A DNA stretch of 6,857 nt, taken from positions 1-6,857 of the forward strand of contig JALVTX010000190.1 of the NCBI GenBank assembly GCA_027035825.1. The letters run 5' to 3'. Shown one piece after another: positions 1 through 5,846 of this stretch. Source of the stretch: Mariprofundaceae bacterium. GTDB taxonomy: Bacteria; Pseudomonadota; Zetaproteobacteria; Mariprofundales; Mariprofundaceae. Position 1 is the stretch's first letter, and every line of letters begins with the position of its first letter. The notes below the pieces were generated by a model. The model searched no databases, had not been told where the DNA came from, and saw only the letters and a list, made by a program, of their open reading frames with translations. The translations under genes and the position numbers were made by a program.

Positions 1-1
1 G

Positions 2-1066
2 CCCGGCGGCCTGCGGCGCGAGCACGGCCGCATGGTGGCCGAAGTGCGCGAGACGCCGGCGGAGCTGATCGAGCACCTGGCGCTGGTGCCGGGCATCCGC
101 AACCTCTCCATCGCCCGCCAGTGCGAGCGGACACTGGACGCCATGCGCGAGACGGCGCGCGCGGCCATCCTCGAGGATTTCGGCCCGGACGTGGCCGGCC
201 GCCGCTTTCGCGTCTCGGCGCGCCGCGGCGACAAGCGGTTTCCGCTCACCTCGCCGGAGATCAACCTGGAGGTCGGCGGCTGGCTGAAGGCGAAGCTGGG
301 GCTGGAGGTGTGCCTGGATGCGCCGGAGATCGACGTGCGCATCGAGGTCACCCGCGATGCGGCCTACATCTACACCCGCAAGGTGGCCGGCATCGGCGGC
401 CTGCCGGTCGGCTCCTCCGGGCGCGGGGTGGTGCTGTTTTCCGGCGGCATTGATTCGCCCGTGGCGGCCTACATGATGATGAAGCGCGGCATGCGCGTGA
501 CCCTCGCGCATTGCTACAACAGCACCATCAACCGCGACTTCGCCAAGATCCGCGACTTGGCGGCGCGGCTCTCCCGCTACCAGGGACGGCTGAACCTGTA
601 CCTGGTGGACCTGGAGGAATACCAGCGCCATGCCATCGCGCTGGCCCCGGCCGAGTACCGGATGATTCTCTACAAGCGGCAGATGATCCGCGAGGCGGTC
701 AGGATCGCCCGCCACCGCCGCGCCGACGCGCTGGTCACCGGCGATTCGCTGGGCCAGGTGGCGAGCCAGACGCTGGCCAACATCCGCGCCATCTACGACG
801 CCAGCCCCCTGCCGCTGCTGTCGCCGCTCATCGCGCACGACAAGGAGGAAATCGTGGCGCTGGCGCGGCGCATCGGCACCTACGAGCTCTCCATCGAGGA
901 GTATTGCGACATCTGCTCCTTCCTCATCGCCAAGCACCCCGAAACGAAGGGCGACCCGGCCACGGTGGCGCGCCTGGAGGCGGAACTGCCCATCGAGACG
1001 CTGGAAAGCCCGGTGCGCGTGCTGACCTTCGAGGGCGGCCGGGCGCTGCCGGACGACGCGGCCTGA
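2..1066 (+). CDS. thiI: ThiI-like tRNA 4-thiouridine sulfurtransferase, rhodanese-less, 5'-truncated by the window
   Basis: The frame is open from base 2, so the true start lies upstream; residues here count from the ATG at 32. The visible order is the tail of an N-terminal ferredoxin-like domain (to about residue 50), a THUMP domain (about 55-125) and an adenylating PP-loop ATPase domain with SGGIDS at 137-142. The ThiI-typical block LVTGDSLGQVASQTLANI follows at 234-251. ThiI activates U8 of tRNA with ATP and transfers sulfur to make 4-thiouridine; some members also supply sulfur for the thiamine thiazole. After the conserved EYCDIC segment (C292, C295) the protein ends within about 50 residues, so the C-terminal rhodanese domain of E. 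coli ThiI, which carries its persulfide Cys456, is absent. Cys292 aligns with E. coli Cys344. Family assignment is strong. Rhodanese-less forms act in tRNA thiolation in other bacteria; a role in thiamine synthesis cannot be judged here. Confidence 0.9.
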   Translation, partial: PGGLRREHGRMVAEVRETPAELIEHLALVPGIRNLSIARQCERTLDAMRETARAAILEDFGPDVAGRRFRVSARRGDKRFPLTSPEINLEVGGWLKAKLGLEVCLDAPEIDVRIEVTRDAAYIYTRKVAGIGGLPVGSSGRGVVLFSGGIDSPVAAYMMMKRGMRVTLAHCYNSTINRDFAKIRDLAARLSRYQGRLNLYLVDLEEYQRHAIALAPAEYRMILYKRQMIREAVRIARHRRADALVTGDSLGQVASQTLANIRAIYDASPLPLLSPLIAHDKEEIVALARRIGTYELSIEEYCDICSFLIAKHPETKGDPATVARLEAELPIETLESPVRVLTFEGGRALPDDAA

Positions 1067-1090
1067 GCGCGCCCGCGCCGCATGGCGCTC
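1065..1090 (+). terminator. Possible stem-loop at the thiI stop codon (weak terminator candidate)
   Basis: GAGCGC at 1065-1070 can pair with GCGCTC at 1085-1090. Alternatively GCGCC (1075-1079) can pair with GGCGC (1084-1088) around a GCAT loop. No U-tract follows, so this is at best a weak intrinsic terminator. In DNA this GC-rich such pairings arise by chance. Confidence 0.22.
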
Positions 1091-1108
1091 GACCGGCGCA
1101 GACGCTAG

Positions 1109-1124
1109 GGCATCTCTGATTAAC
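1109..1124 (+). repeat. Left terminal inverted repeat of the MITE-like element
   Basis: Sixteen bases, GGCATCTCTGATTAAC, matching the inverted right end at all positions but the twelfth. The preceding CTAG (1105-1108) is the presumed left copy of the target duplication. Confidence 0.78.
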
Positions 1125-1144
1125 CCGGCATGGCCGCGACAGTG

Positions 1145-1168
1145 GCCTTGCGGGATGGGATGCAAGGC
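1145..1168 (+). repeat. Hairpin inside the MITE
   Basis: GCCTTGC (1145-1151) pairs perfectly with GCAAGGC (1162-1168) around a 10-base loop. It is the first of several evenly spread hairpins in the element. Confidence 0.5.
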
Positions 1169-1178
1169 GCGAGGCGCG

Positions 1179-1199
1179 GCGCATGGTGGTTCCATGCGC
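1179..1199 (+). repeat. Hairpin inside the MITE, 8-bp perfect stem
   Basis: GCGCATGG (1179-1186) pairs perfectly with CCATGCGC (1192-1199) around a 5-base loop (TGGTT). This is the strongest stem in the element. Confidence 0.55.
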
Positions 1200-1227
1200 A
1201 AGCCGAGCAACGCCGCAGACCGCCCGA

Positions 1228-1243
1228 GCCTTGCGTCCAAGGC
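1228..1243 (+). repeat. Hairpin inside the MITE, tetraloop
   Basis: GCCTTG (1228-1233) pairs perfectly with CAAGGC (1238-1243) around CGTC. The stem repeats the GCCTTG/CAAGGC word of the hairpin at 1145-1168. Confidence 0.5.
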
Positions 1244-1299
1244 CCTGTCCCGAAGGGTTGCGCACCAATCGCGCCCTCGCGGCGTCAGGCTCCTTGGCA

Positions 1300-1317
1300 T
1301 CGTGGCTCCGGCCACGA
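1300..1317 (+). repeat. Hairpin inside the MITE, 7-bp stem with TCCG loop
   Basis: TCGTGGC (1300-1306) pairs perfectly with GCCACGA (1311-1317) around TCCG. A smaller inverted repeat, GCGAT-C-ATCGC, follows at 1335-1345. Confidence 0.5.
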
Positions 1318-1374
1318 CCTGCGTCGCCTTCCTTGCGATCATCGCGATTGGACGCGCAACGCGGCCTATGGCGA

Positions 1375-1390
1375 GTTATTCAGAGATGCC
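1375..1390 (-). repeat. Right terminal inverted repeat of the MITE-like element
   Basis: GTTATTCAGAGATGCC is the inverted partner of the left end with one mismatch. CTAG (1391-1394) follows directly, then 10 bases lead to the argH ATG. The native argH leader has therefore been displaced upstream by the insertion. Confidence 0.78.
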
Positions 1391-1404
1391 CTAGCCTGCC
1401 GCGC

Positions 1405-2817
1405 ATGAAGAACCGGAAACTCTGGGGCGGCCGCTTCGATGCGCCGACCGACGCCTTCGTCGAGGAGTTCAACGCCTCGATCGACGTGGATGCGCGCATG
1501 TATCGGGAGGACATCGAGGGCTCGCGCGCGCACGCCCGCATGCTCGGCCGCCAGGGCATCCTCTCCGAGGAGGACGTGCGCCGGATTCTCGCGGGGCTGG
1601 ACGAGATCGAGCGGGAGATCGAGCGCGGCGAGCTGGAGTTCACGGTGGCGCTCGAGGACGTGCACATGAACATCGAGGCCCGCCTCACCGAGAAGATTGG
1701 CGATGCCGGCAAGCGCCTGCACACCGCCCGCAGCCGCAACGACCAGGTGGCCACGGACATGCGCCTGTACCTGCGCCGGCGGCTGGACGAGCTGGCGCGG
1801 CGCATCCGCGCGCTCCAGTCCGCGCTGGTGGCGCTGGCCGAGACGCACGCGGAGACGGTGATGCCGGGCTTCACCCACCTGCAGACGGCGCAGCCGGTGA
1901 CGCTGGGCCATCACCTGCTGGCCTGGGTGGAGATGCTGGAGCGGGACGCGGCGCGGCTGGCGGACGCCCGGGCGCGCATGAACCAGTGCCCGCTGGGTTC
2001 GGCGGCGCTGGCCGGCACGACCTTCCCGATCGACCGGGAGGCGACGGCGGCGGCGCTGGGCTTTGACGGCCCCTGCCGCAACTCGCTGGACGCCGTCTCC
2101 GACCGCGATTTCGTGATGGAAATCCTGGCCGGCGCGGCCATCTGCGCCATCCACCTCTCGCGCATGGCCGAGGAACTGATTCTGTGGATGAGCGCCCCAT
2201 TCGGCTTCATCGAACTGCCGGACGCCTTCTGCACCGGCTCGTCCATCATGCCGCAGAAGAAGAACCCGGACATGCCGGAACTGGTGCGCGGCAAGACCGG
2301 GCGCATCGTCGGCGGCCTGATGGCGATGCTGACGACGATGAAGGCGCTGCCCTTGGCCTACAACAAGGACATGCAGGAAGACAAGCAGGCCGTGTTCGAC
2401 GCCTGCGACCAACTGGAAGGCTGCCTGCGCGTGTTCGCCGAGATGCTGCCGGGCATGACGGTGAACCGCGAGCGCATGCGGGCGGCGGCCGCCAGCGGCT
2501 TTTCCACCGCCACCGACCTGGCCGATGCGCTGGTGCGCGACGGCGTGCCCTTCCGCGAGGCGCACGCCATCGTCGGCCGGTCGGTGGCCTGGTGCATCGA
2601 GCATGGATGCGAGCTGCACGAGATGGGCGCGGACGCCTGCGCCGCCATTGATCCGCGCCTGCGGCCGGAGATGGTGCGGGCGCTGTCCGTGGAGGCGAGC
2701 GTGGCCGCGCGCGACCATGTGGGCGGTACGGCGCCGGCGCAGGTGCGCGCCCAGTGCGCCTGCTGGCGGCACCGGCTGCAAGCGGCGGAACGCCAAGGCA
2801 AGACGGGGGCCCGATGA
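1405..2817 (+). CDS. argH: Argininosuccinate lyase
   Basis: This 470-residue protein cleaves argininosuccinate to arginine and fumarate, the last step of arginine synthesis, as a cytoplasmic homotetramer. It starts with the family's typical LWGGRF motif (residues 6-11). SRNDQ lies at 110-114 and GFTHLQTAQPVTLGHH at 155-170, which contains the conserved His158. The fumarase/lyase signature GSSIMPQKKNP is at 278-288, with the catalytic-loop serines 279-280. The C-terminal STATDLADALV (367-377) and GGTAPAQV (440-447) blocks are also typical, and the length is normal. The ATG at 1405 is chosen because the family start aligns there. The frame stays open upstream into the MITE (to about 1183), but those residues are not lyase-like. 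No convincing Shine-Dalgarno sequence precedes the ATG, because the MITE boundary is only 10 bp away. It heads a tight set of co-directional genes. Confidence 0.96.
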   Translation: MKNRKLWGGRFDAPTDAFVEEFNASIDVDARMYREDIEGSRAHARMLGRQGILSEEDVRRILAGLDEIEREIERGELEFTVALEDVHMNIEARLTEKIGDAGKRLHTARSRNDQVATDMRLYLRRRLDELARRIRALQSALVALAETHAETVMPGFTHLQTAQPVTLGHHLLAWVEMLERDAARLADARARMNQCPLGSAALAGTTFPIDREATAAALGFDGPCRNSLDAVSDRDFVMEILAGAAICAIHLSRMAEELILWMSAPFGFIELPDAFCTGSSIMPQKKNPDMPELVRGKTGRIVGGLMAMLTTMKALPLAYNKDMQEDKQAVFDACDQLEGCLRVFAEMLPGMTVNRERMRAAAASGFSTATDLADALVRDGVPFREAHAIVGRSVAWCIEHGCELHEMGADACAAIDPRLRPEMVRALSVEASVAARDHVGGTAPAQVRAQCACWRHRLQAAERQGKTGAR

Positions 2818-2865
2818 TGCGAGCGCAATCAATGCAAGCGCGAACGACGCAAGACCGAATGGCGC

Positions 2866-2870
2866 GAGGG
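2866..2870 (+). promoter_or_regulatory. Shine-Dalgarno candidate for the lipoprotein gene
   Basis: GAGGG lies 6 bases before the GTG at 2877 and 21 bases before the ATG at 2892. It therefore favours the GTG as start. An in-frame ATG at 2814 overlaps the argH stop but would give an unusually long n-region before the signal-peptide core. Confidence 0.45.
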
Positions 2871-2876
2871 CCGGTA

Positions 2877-3305
2877 GTGAAAAGCCTAGCGATGAAAAGA
2901 ATCTGGGTCGCGGCGCTGTGCGCGCTCGCCATCGCCGGCTGCGGCCGCAAGGAAATGCCCATCGCCGATGCCGGCAAGCCGCCGGCGCTGGTGGGCTTCA
3001 CCCACCAGGTGTCCGGCAACATCCTCAAGCTCTCCTTCCGCATCGAGGGCGGCTCCGGCCCCGTGGGCTACCAGATTGACCGCGCCGAGCTGGACCCGGT
3101 CTGCCATTGCCGCGGCGCCTGGCGTCGCTTCTACGAGCAGCCGGCCATCCCCGGCCAGAAGGGCAAGACGCTCACCAAGGCGCTGAACCTGTTCACCTCC
3201 GACCGCACCTTCTTCTACCGCGTCCGGCCGGTGGACGCCTTCGGCAACCTCGGCACCTGGAGCGAGGTCGTCCGCGCCCATTCCGAGCTCGCCCCCGGCG
3301 AGTGA
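2877..3305 (+). CDS. Small lipoprotein with an FN3-like domain, LptM/YifL-like N-terminus
   Basis: From the GTG at 2877 this is 142 residues; from the ATG at 2892 it is 137, and residues below count from that ATG. A lipoprotein signal (MKRIWVAALCALAIAGC) ends in the lipobox IAGC, so Cys17 should be lipidated; no Asp at +2 argues against outer-membrane sorting. The mature start CGRKEMP loosely resembles the CGxKGPL start of LptM/YifL lipoproteins, whose gene commonly precedes lysA. The rest, from about residue 30, reads like one fibronectin type III-type beta-sandwich: a GYQIDRAEL strand, then CHC, and near the end FFYRVRPVDAFGNLGTWSE. From memory, lipoproteins of similar design, with a paired-cysteine motif, sit between argH and lysA in some Deltaproteobacteria. 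The function of this protein is unknown; an envelope role is inferred. It lies 59 bp after argH and 20 bp before dapC. Confidence 0.8.
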   Translation: MKSLAMKRIWVAALCALAIAGCGRKEMPIADAGKPPALVGFTHQVSGNILKLSFRIEGGSGPVGYQIDRAELDPVCHCRGAWRRFYEQPAIPGQKGKTLTKALNLFTSDRTFFYRVRPVDAFGNLGTWSEVVRAHSELAPGE

Positions 3306-3325
3306 ACCGCGGCCGGCCGGCATCC

Positions 3326-4513
3326 ATGAAGCACGCGCAACCGCGCCTGGATCGGCTGGGCGCATACCCGTTCGAGCGCCTGGCCCGCCTGCTGGACGGG
3401 CTGGAGCAGCCGGCGGGCCTGAAGCCGATCGACGCCGGCGCCGGCGAGCCGCGCCTGCCGCGCCCGGCGTTCGTGGACGAGGTGCTGAACCGGAGCCTGG
3501 ACGGCTTCTCGCGCTACCCGCCCTCGCGCGGCGCGCGCTTCCTGCGCGAGGCCGCTGCCCGCTGGCTGATGCGCCGCTATGACCTGCCCCGGGTGGATTC
3601 GGATACGCAGGTGCTGGCGGCCAACGGCACGCGCGAGGCGCTGTTCGCGGTGGCGCACGCGCTGGTCAATCCCGAGGCCGGCAAGCTCAGGCCCACCGTG
3701 CTAATGCCCAACCCGATGTATCAAATCTACCTGGGCGGGGCGGTGACCGCCGGCGCGGAACCGGTGCTGATGCCCTGCGCGCCGGACACCGGCTTTGCGC
3801 CCGATCTCGATGCCGTGCGCGACGAGGACTGGGCGCGCGCGGCCTTCATCTACGTCTGCTCGCCCTCCAACCCCACCGGCTGGGTGGCCGACGCGGCGTG
3901 GTATGAACGGCTGCTGGAGCTGGCCGACCGCCACGACTTCTTCATCGTCGCCGACGAATGCTATTCCGAGATCTACCGCGATGAACCGCCGCTTGGCCTG
4001 CTGGAAGCCTGCGCGCGGCTGGGCCGGCATGACTTCTCGCGCTGCCTGGTGATGAACTCGCTGTCCAAGCGCTCGGCCCTGCCCGGCCTGCGCTCGGGGC
4101 TGATCGCCGGCGACGCGCGGCTTATCGCCCGCTTCGCCAAGCTGCGCAGCTACACCGGGCCGGCCACGCCGCTGCCGTTGCAGCACGTGGCCGCGGCCGC
4201 CTGGGCGGACGAGGCGCACGTGCAGGCCAACCTGGCCACCTACCGCGAAAGCCTGGACGCCTTCTTCGCCGAGTGGGGCGAGGGCGCGCCGCCGGCGGGC
4301 TCCTTCTTCGTCTGGCTCGAGGTGGGCGACGGCGAGGCCTTCGCCCGCGCCGCCTACGCGCGGCAGGCGGTCACCGTGCTGCCGGGCGGCTACCTGGGCG
4401 CCGAAGACGCCCGCGGCCGCAACCCCGGGCAAGCCTTCGTGCGCGCCGCGCTCGTGGACGGCCCCGGAGCGGCGGCGGAGCTTGCCCGCCGGCTGAAAAC
4501 CGTCAGGCTTTGA
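3326..4513 (+). CDS. dapC: Succinyldiaminopimelate transaminase (class I/II aminotransferase)
   Basis: This 395-residue fold-type I PLP enzyme is predicted to convert N-succinyl-2-amino-6-ketopimelate to N-succinyl-LL-diaminopimelate using glutamate. The start PRLDRLGAYPFERL (6-19) is characteristic of proteobacterial DapC. Other landmarks are AANGTREALF (98-107), PNPMYQIY (128-135), SPSNPTG (179-185, Asn182), VADECYSEIY (208-217, with Asp210 to the PLP ring nitrogen and Tyr213), and SLSKRS (245-250) with the Schiff-base Lys248. Arg256 contacts the phosphate and Arg373 the substrate carboxylate. An in-frame GTG at 3302 overlaps the lipoprotein stop (GTGA) and could start translation by coupling, but its extra eight residues are not family-like, so the ATG is preferred. 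Neither start has a strong Shine-Dalgarno sequence. dapD is two genes downstream, which supports DapC over a generic aminotransferase. Confidence 0.9.
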   Translation: MKHAQPRLDRLGAYPFERLARLLDGLEQPAGLKPIDAGAGEPRLPRPAFVDEVLNRSLDGFSRYPPSRGARFLREAAARWLMRRYDLPRVDSDTQVLAANGTREALFAVAHALVNPEAGKLRPTVLMPNPMYQIYLGGAVTAGAEPVLMPCAPDTGFAPDLDAVRDEDWARAAFIYVCSPSNPTGWVADAAWYERLLELADRHDFFIVADECYSEIYRDEPPLGLLEACARLGRHDFSRCLVMNSLSKRSALPGLRSGLIAGDARLIARFAKLRSYTGPATPLPLQHVAAAAWADEAHVQANLATYRESLDAFFAEWGEGAPPAGSFFVWLEVGDGEAFARAAYARQAVTVLPGGYLGAEDARGRNPGQAFVRAALVDGPGAAAELARRLKTVRL

Positions 4514-4514
4514 G

Positions 4515-4598
4515 ATGATGCGAACCACCAGGACACCAAGCCGCCATCATCAGCGCCATGTCTCTTGCCGTCGCGCCGCCGTTGGGGTGAAGCCATGA
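4515..4598 (+). CDS. Possible 27-codon small ORF between dapC and the decarboxylase gene
   Basis: A frame starting ATGATG one base after the dapC stop runs 27 codons. Its TGA overlaps the ATG of the next gene as ATGA. The peptide has six Arg and four His (PSRHHQRH in the middle) and no recognised domain. The geometry would suit reinitiation after dapC and coupling into the next gene, but it has no Shine-Dalgarno of its own and short open frames are common in GC-rich DNA. It may be only spacer. Confidence 0.2.
   Translation: MMRTTRTPSRHHQRHVSCRRAAVGVKP
4584..4587 (+). promoter_or_regulatory. Shine-Dalgarno candidate deciding the decarboxylase start
   Basis: GGGG (within TTGGGGTGA) lies 7 bases before the ATG at 4595. 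It supports that ATG over the in-frame TTG at 4565, which has no comparable signal. Confidence 0.5.
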
Positions 4599-5797
4599 AG
4601 CTGCCCGAGCACGTCGAGGCGGCCATCCGCCAGCGCGCCGGGGAGGGCGGCACGCTGAACTGCTACATCTACGACACCCGCCCGATGCGCGAGAAGATCG
4701 CGCACCTGGCGCGCATCATGCCCGAGGGCGTCGAGGTCTTCTACGCGATGAAGGCCAACCCGCACCCGGCCTTCCTGGCCGCCGCGCGCGAGGCGGGCGC
4801 GGCCGGCATCGAGATCGCCAGCCTCGGCGAGGCCGAGAAGGCGGTGGCGGCGGGGTTTTCGCCCGCCGAACTCATCTACACCGGCCCCGGCAAGTCGCCC
4901 GAGGAGCTGGAATGGGCCGTTTCCCGCGGCATCCGCACCCTGCACCTGGAATCACTGGCCGAGGCGCACCGGCTCGAAGCCATTTGCGACGAGTTGAATC
5001 GCGGCCAGGACGTGCTCCTGCGCGTGAACGCCAACTTCGACATCCACGAGGCGCAGACCACCTTTTCCGGCGGCTCGCGCAAGTTCGGCGTGGACGAGGA
5101 GAAGCTGGGAGAGGTGCTGCCGCGCATCCTGAAGCTGCCGCACCTGCGCTTTCGCGGCCTGCACGTCTATGCCGCCAGCGGCGTGCTGAACGTGGACGAC
5201 CTGCTGAAGAACTGCGAGCTGGTGTTCGGAATGGCGCAAGCCATCGAGGCCGAGCATCCCGGCGTGGTCTGCGACATCATTGATTTCGGCGGCGGCTTCG
5301 GCATCGACTACCTGGAAACCGGCCAGGACTTCGACCCCGAGGCCTGGGCGCGGGGGCTGGAGGCGCTGATCCGCCGTTTCGGCTTCTTCGGCCGCACCTT
5401 TTTCCTGGAGCTGGGACGCTACCTGGCCGCCGATTCCGGCTGGTTCTGCACCGAGATCCTCGACATCAAGGAAAGCCGCGGCAAGAAGCAGGTCATCTGC
5501 GCCGGCGGCATCAACCATTTCCGCCGGCCGGCGGCGCTGGCCATCAACCACCCGCTGGCCATCGTCCGCATGCACCGGCCGCCGCTGTTTACGGGCCAGG
5601 AATCGGTGCGCGACGAGTCCGTCTATTTCGGCGGCCCGCTGTGCACCGGCGCGGACAAGCTGGCCAACGACGTGCACGTGGAGGCGGCGGACATCGGCGA
5701 CATCGCGGTGTTCGGCTATGCCGGCGCCTACGGGCTCACCATGTCCAACATCGAGTTCCTGAGCCACGAGCGCCCGGAGGAGATCGTGCTGGCTTGA
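4595..5797 (+). CDS. Fold-type III PLP-dependent decarboxylase, BtrK/PvsE-like rather than classical LysA
   Basis: This 400-residue protein belongs to the alanine racemase-fold/ODC-DapDC decarboxylase superfamily. PLP should bind Lys53 in FYAMKANP (49-56). His190 (LHVYAAS) is the PLP-stacking position and GGGFG (232-236) binds phosphate. ELGRY (272-276) replaces the EPGR of LysA and ODC. The second-subunit cysteine is Cys350 in GGPLCTGAD (346-354), and Tyr379 lies in GAYGLTMS. Classical diaminopimelate decarboxylases have Cys-Glu-Ser at the Cys350 site and HIGSQ at the His190 site. Here these are Cys-Thr-Gly and HVYAAS, which I recall from the BtrK, PvsE and exosortase-associated decarboxylases acting on other amino acids or carrier-bound substrates. 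Its place between dapC and dapD makes diaminopimelate an obvious candidate substrate all the same. The fold and reaction class are firm; the substrate is unresolved, so no symbol is given. It lies 81 bp after dapC and 49 bp before dapD. Confidence 0.85.
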   Translation: MKLPEHVEAAIRQRAGEGGTLNCYIYDTRPMREKIAHLARIMPEGVEVFYAMKANPHPAFLAAAREAGAAGIEIASLGEAEKAVAAGFSPAELIYTGPGKSPEELEWAVSRGIRTLHLESLAEAHRLEAICDELNRGQDVLLRVNANFDIHEAQTTFSGGSRKFGVDEEKLGEVLPRILKLPHLRFRGLHVYAASGVLNVDDLLKNCELVFGMAQAIEAEHPGVVCDIIDFGGGFGIDYLETGQDFDPEAWARGLEALIRRFGFFGRTFFLELGRYLAADSGWFCTEILDIKESRGKKQVICAGGINHFRRPAALAINHPLAIVRMHRPPLFTGQESVRDESVYFGGPLCTGADKLANDVHVEAADIGDIAVFGYAGAYGLTMSNIEFLSHERPEEIVLA

Positions 5798-5823
5798 AAC
5801 CGGCCGGCGCTTGGGCAATCCTT

Positions 5824-5841
5824 CCTCCATCATTCAGGAGG
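5824..5841 (+). promoter_or_regulatory. Potential hairpin masking the dapD Shine-Dalgarno
   Basis: CCTCC (5824-5828) is exactly complementary to GGAGG (5837-5841) across an 8-base loop. Two flanking G-U pairs could lengthen the stem. GGAGG is the core of the dapD ribosome binding site, so folding would hide it. This is seen as complementarity only; regulation is conjecture. Confidence 0.3.
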
Positions 5842-5843
5842 GG
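5836..5843 (+). promoter_or_regulatory. Strong Shine-Dalgarno of dapD
   Basis: AGGAGGGG ends 3 bases before the ATG at 5847, with AGGAG 6 bases away. It fixes the dapD start and rules out the in-frame TTG at 5811, whose extra 12 codons would span this site. Confidence 0.8.
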
Positions 5844-5846
5844 CAC

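Larger units (their letters stand above)
1105..1394. mobile_element. MITE-like non-autonomous element with 16-bp terminal inverted repeats and CTAG flanks
   Basis: The left end GGCATCTCTGATTAAC (1109-1124) and the reverse complement of the right end (1375-1390), GGCATCTCTGAATAAC, match at 15 of 16 bases and point inward. CTAG lies immediately outside both ends (1105-1108 and 1391-1394). This fits a 282-bp element with a 4-bp target duplication. Insertion sequences of the IS5 group commonly duplicate YTAR sites such as CTAG, so an IS5-type parent transposase is the most natural inference. A TA duplication with 17-bp repeats is the other reading. No transposase is encoded; the open frames inside are arginine- and proline-rich, have no recognisable domain and look like GC-driven artefacts. 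The interior is rich in hairpins. It fills nearly all the space between thiI and argH. Confidence 0.75.

Noticed and set aside
924..1268. 114-residue - strand frame reaching from the MITE into thiI
   Set aside because: It crosses the element boundary and the end of thiI, has no domain and is Arg/Pro-rich. It is an artefact of composition.
1333..1381. Possible promoter for argH in the right end of the MITE (TTGGAC, TTATTC)
   Set aside because: Spacing of the candidate boxes (14 or 22 bases) does not fit a sigma-70 promoter, and matches are weak.
1130..1408. Small + strand frames within the MITE as possible peptides or a transposase remnant
   Set aside because: No DDE motif, helix-turn-helix or ribosome binding site is visible, and several overlapping frames are equally open.
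1366..2832. 488-residue open frame on the - strand opposite argH
   Set aside because: It is a His/Arg/Gln-rich shadow of argH caused by GC-biased third positions. It has no domain, and argH is unambiguous.
2814..2876. Upstream ATG at 2814 as start of the lipoprotein, overlapping the argH stop
   Set aside because: It would put about 26 extra polar residues before the signal-peptide core; the GTG at 2877 has a better-placed GAGGG.
4514..4594. Lysine riboswitch or attenuator before the decarboxylase
   Set aside because: The gap is too short for a lysine riboswitch, contains no lysine run and shows no terminator hairpin.
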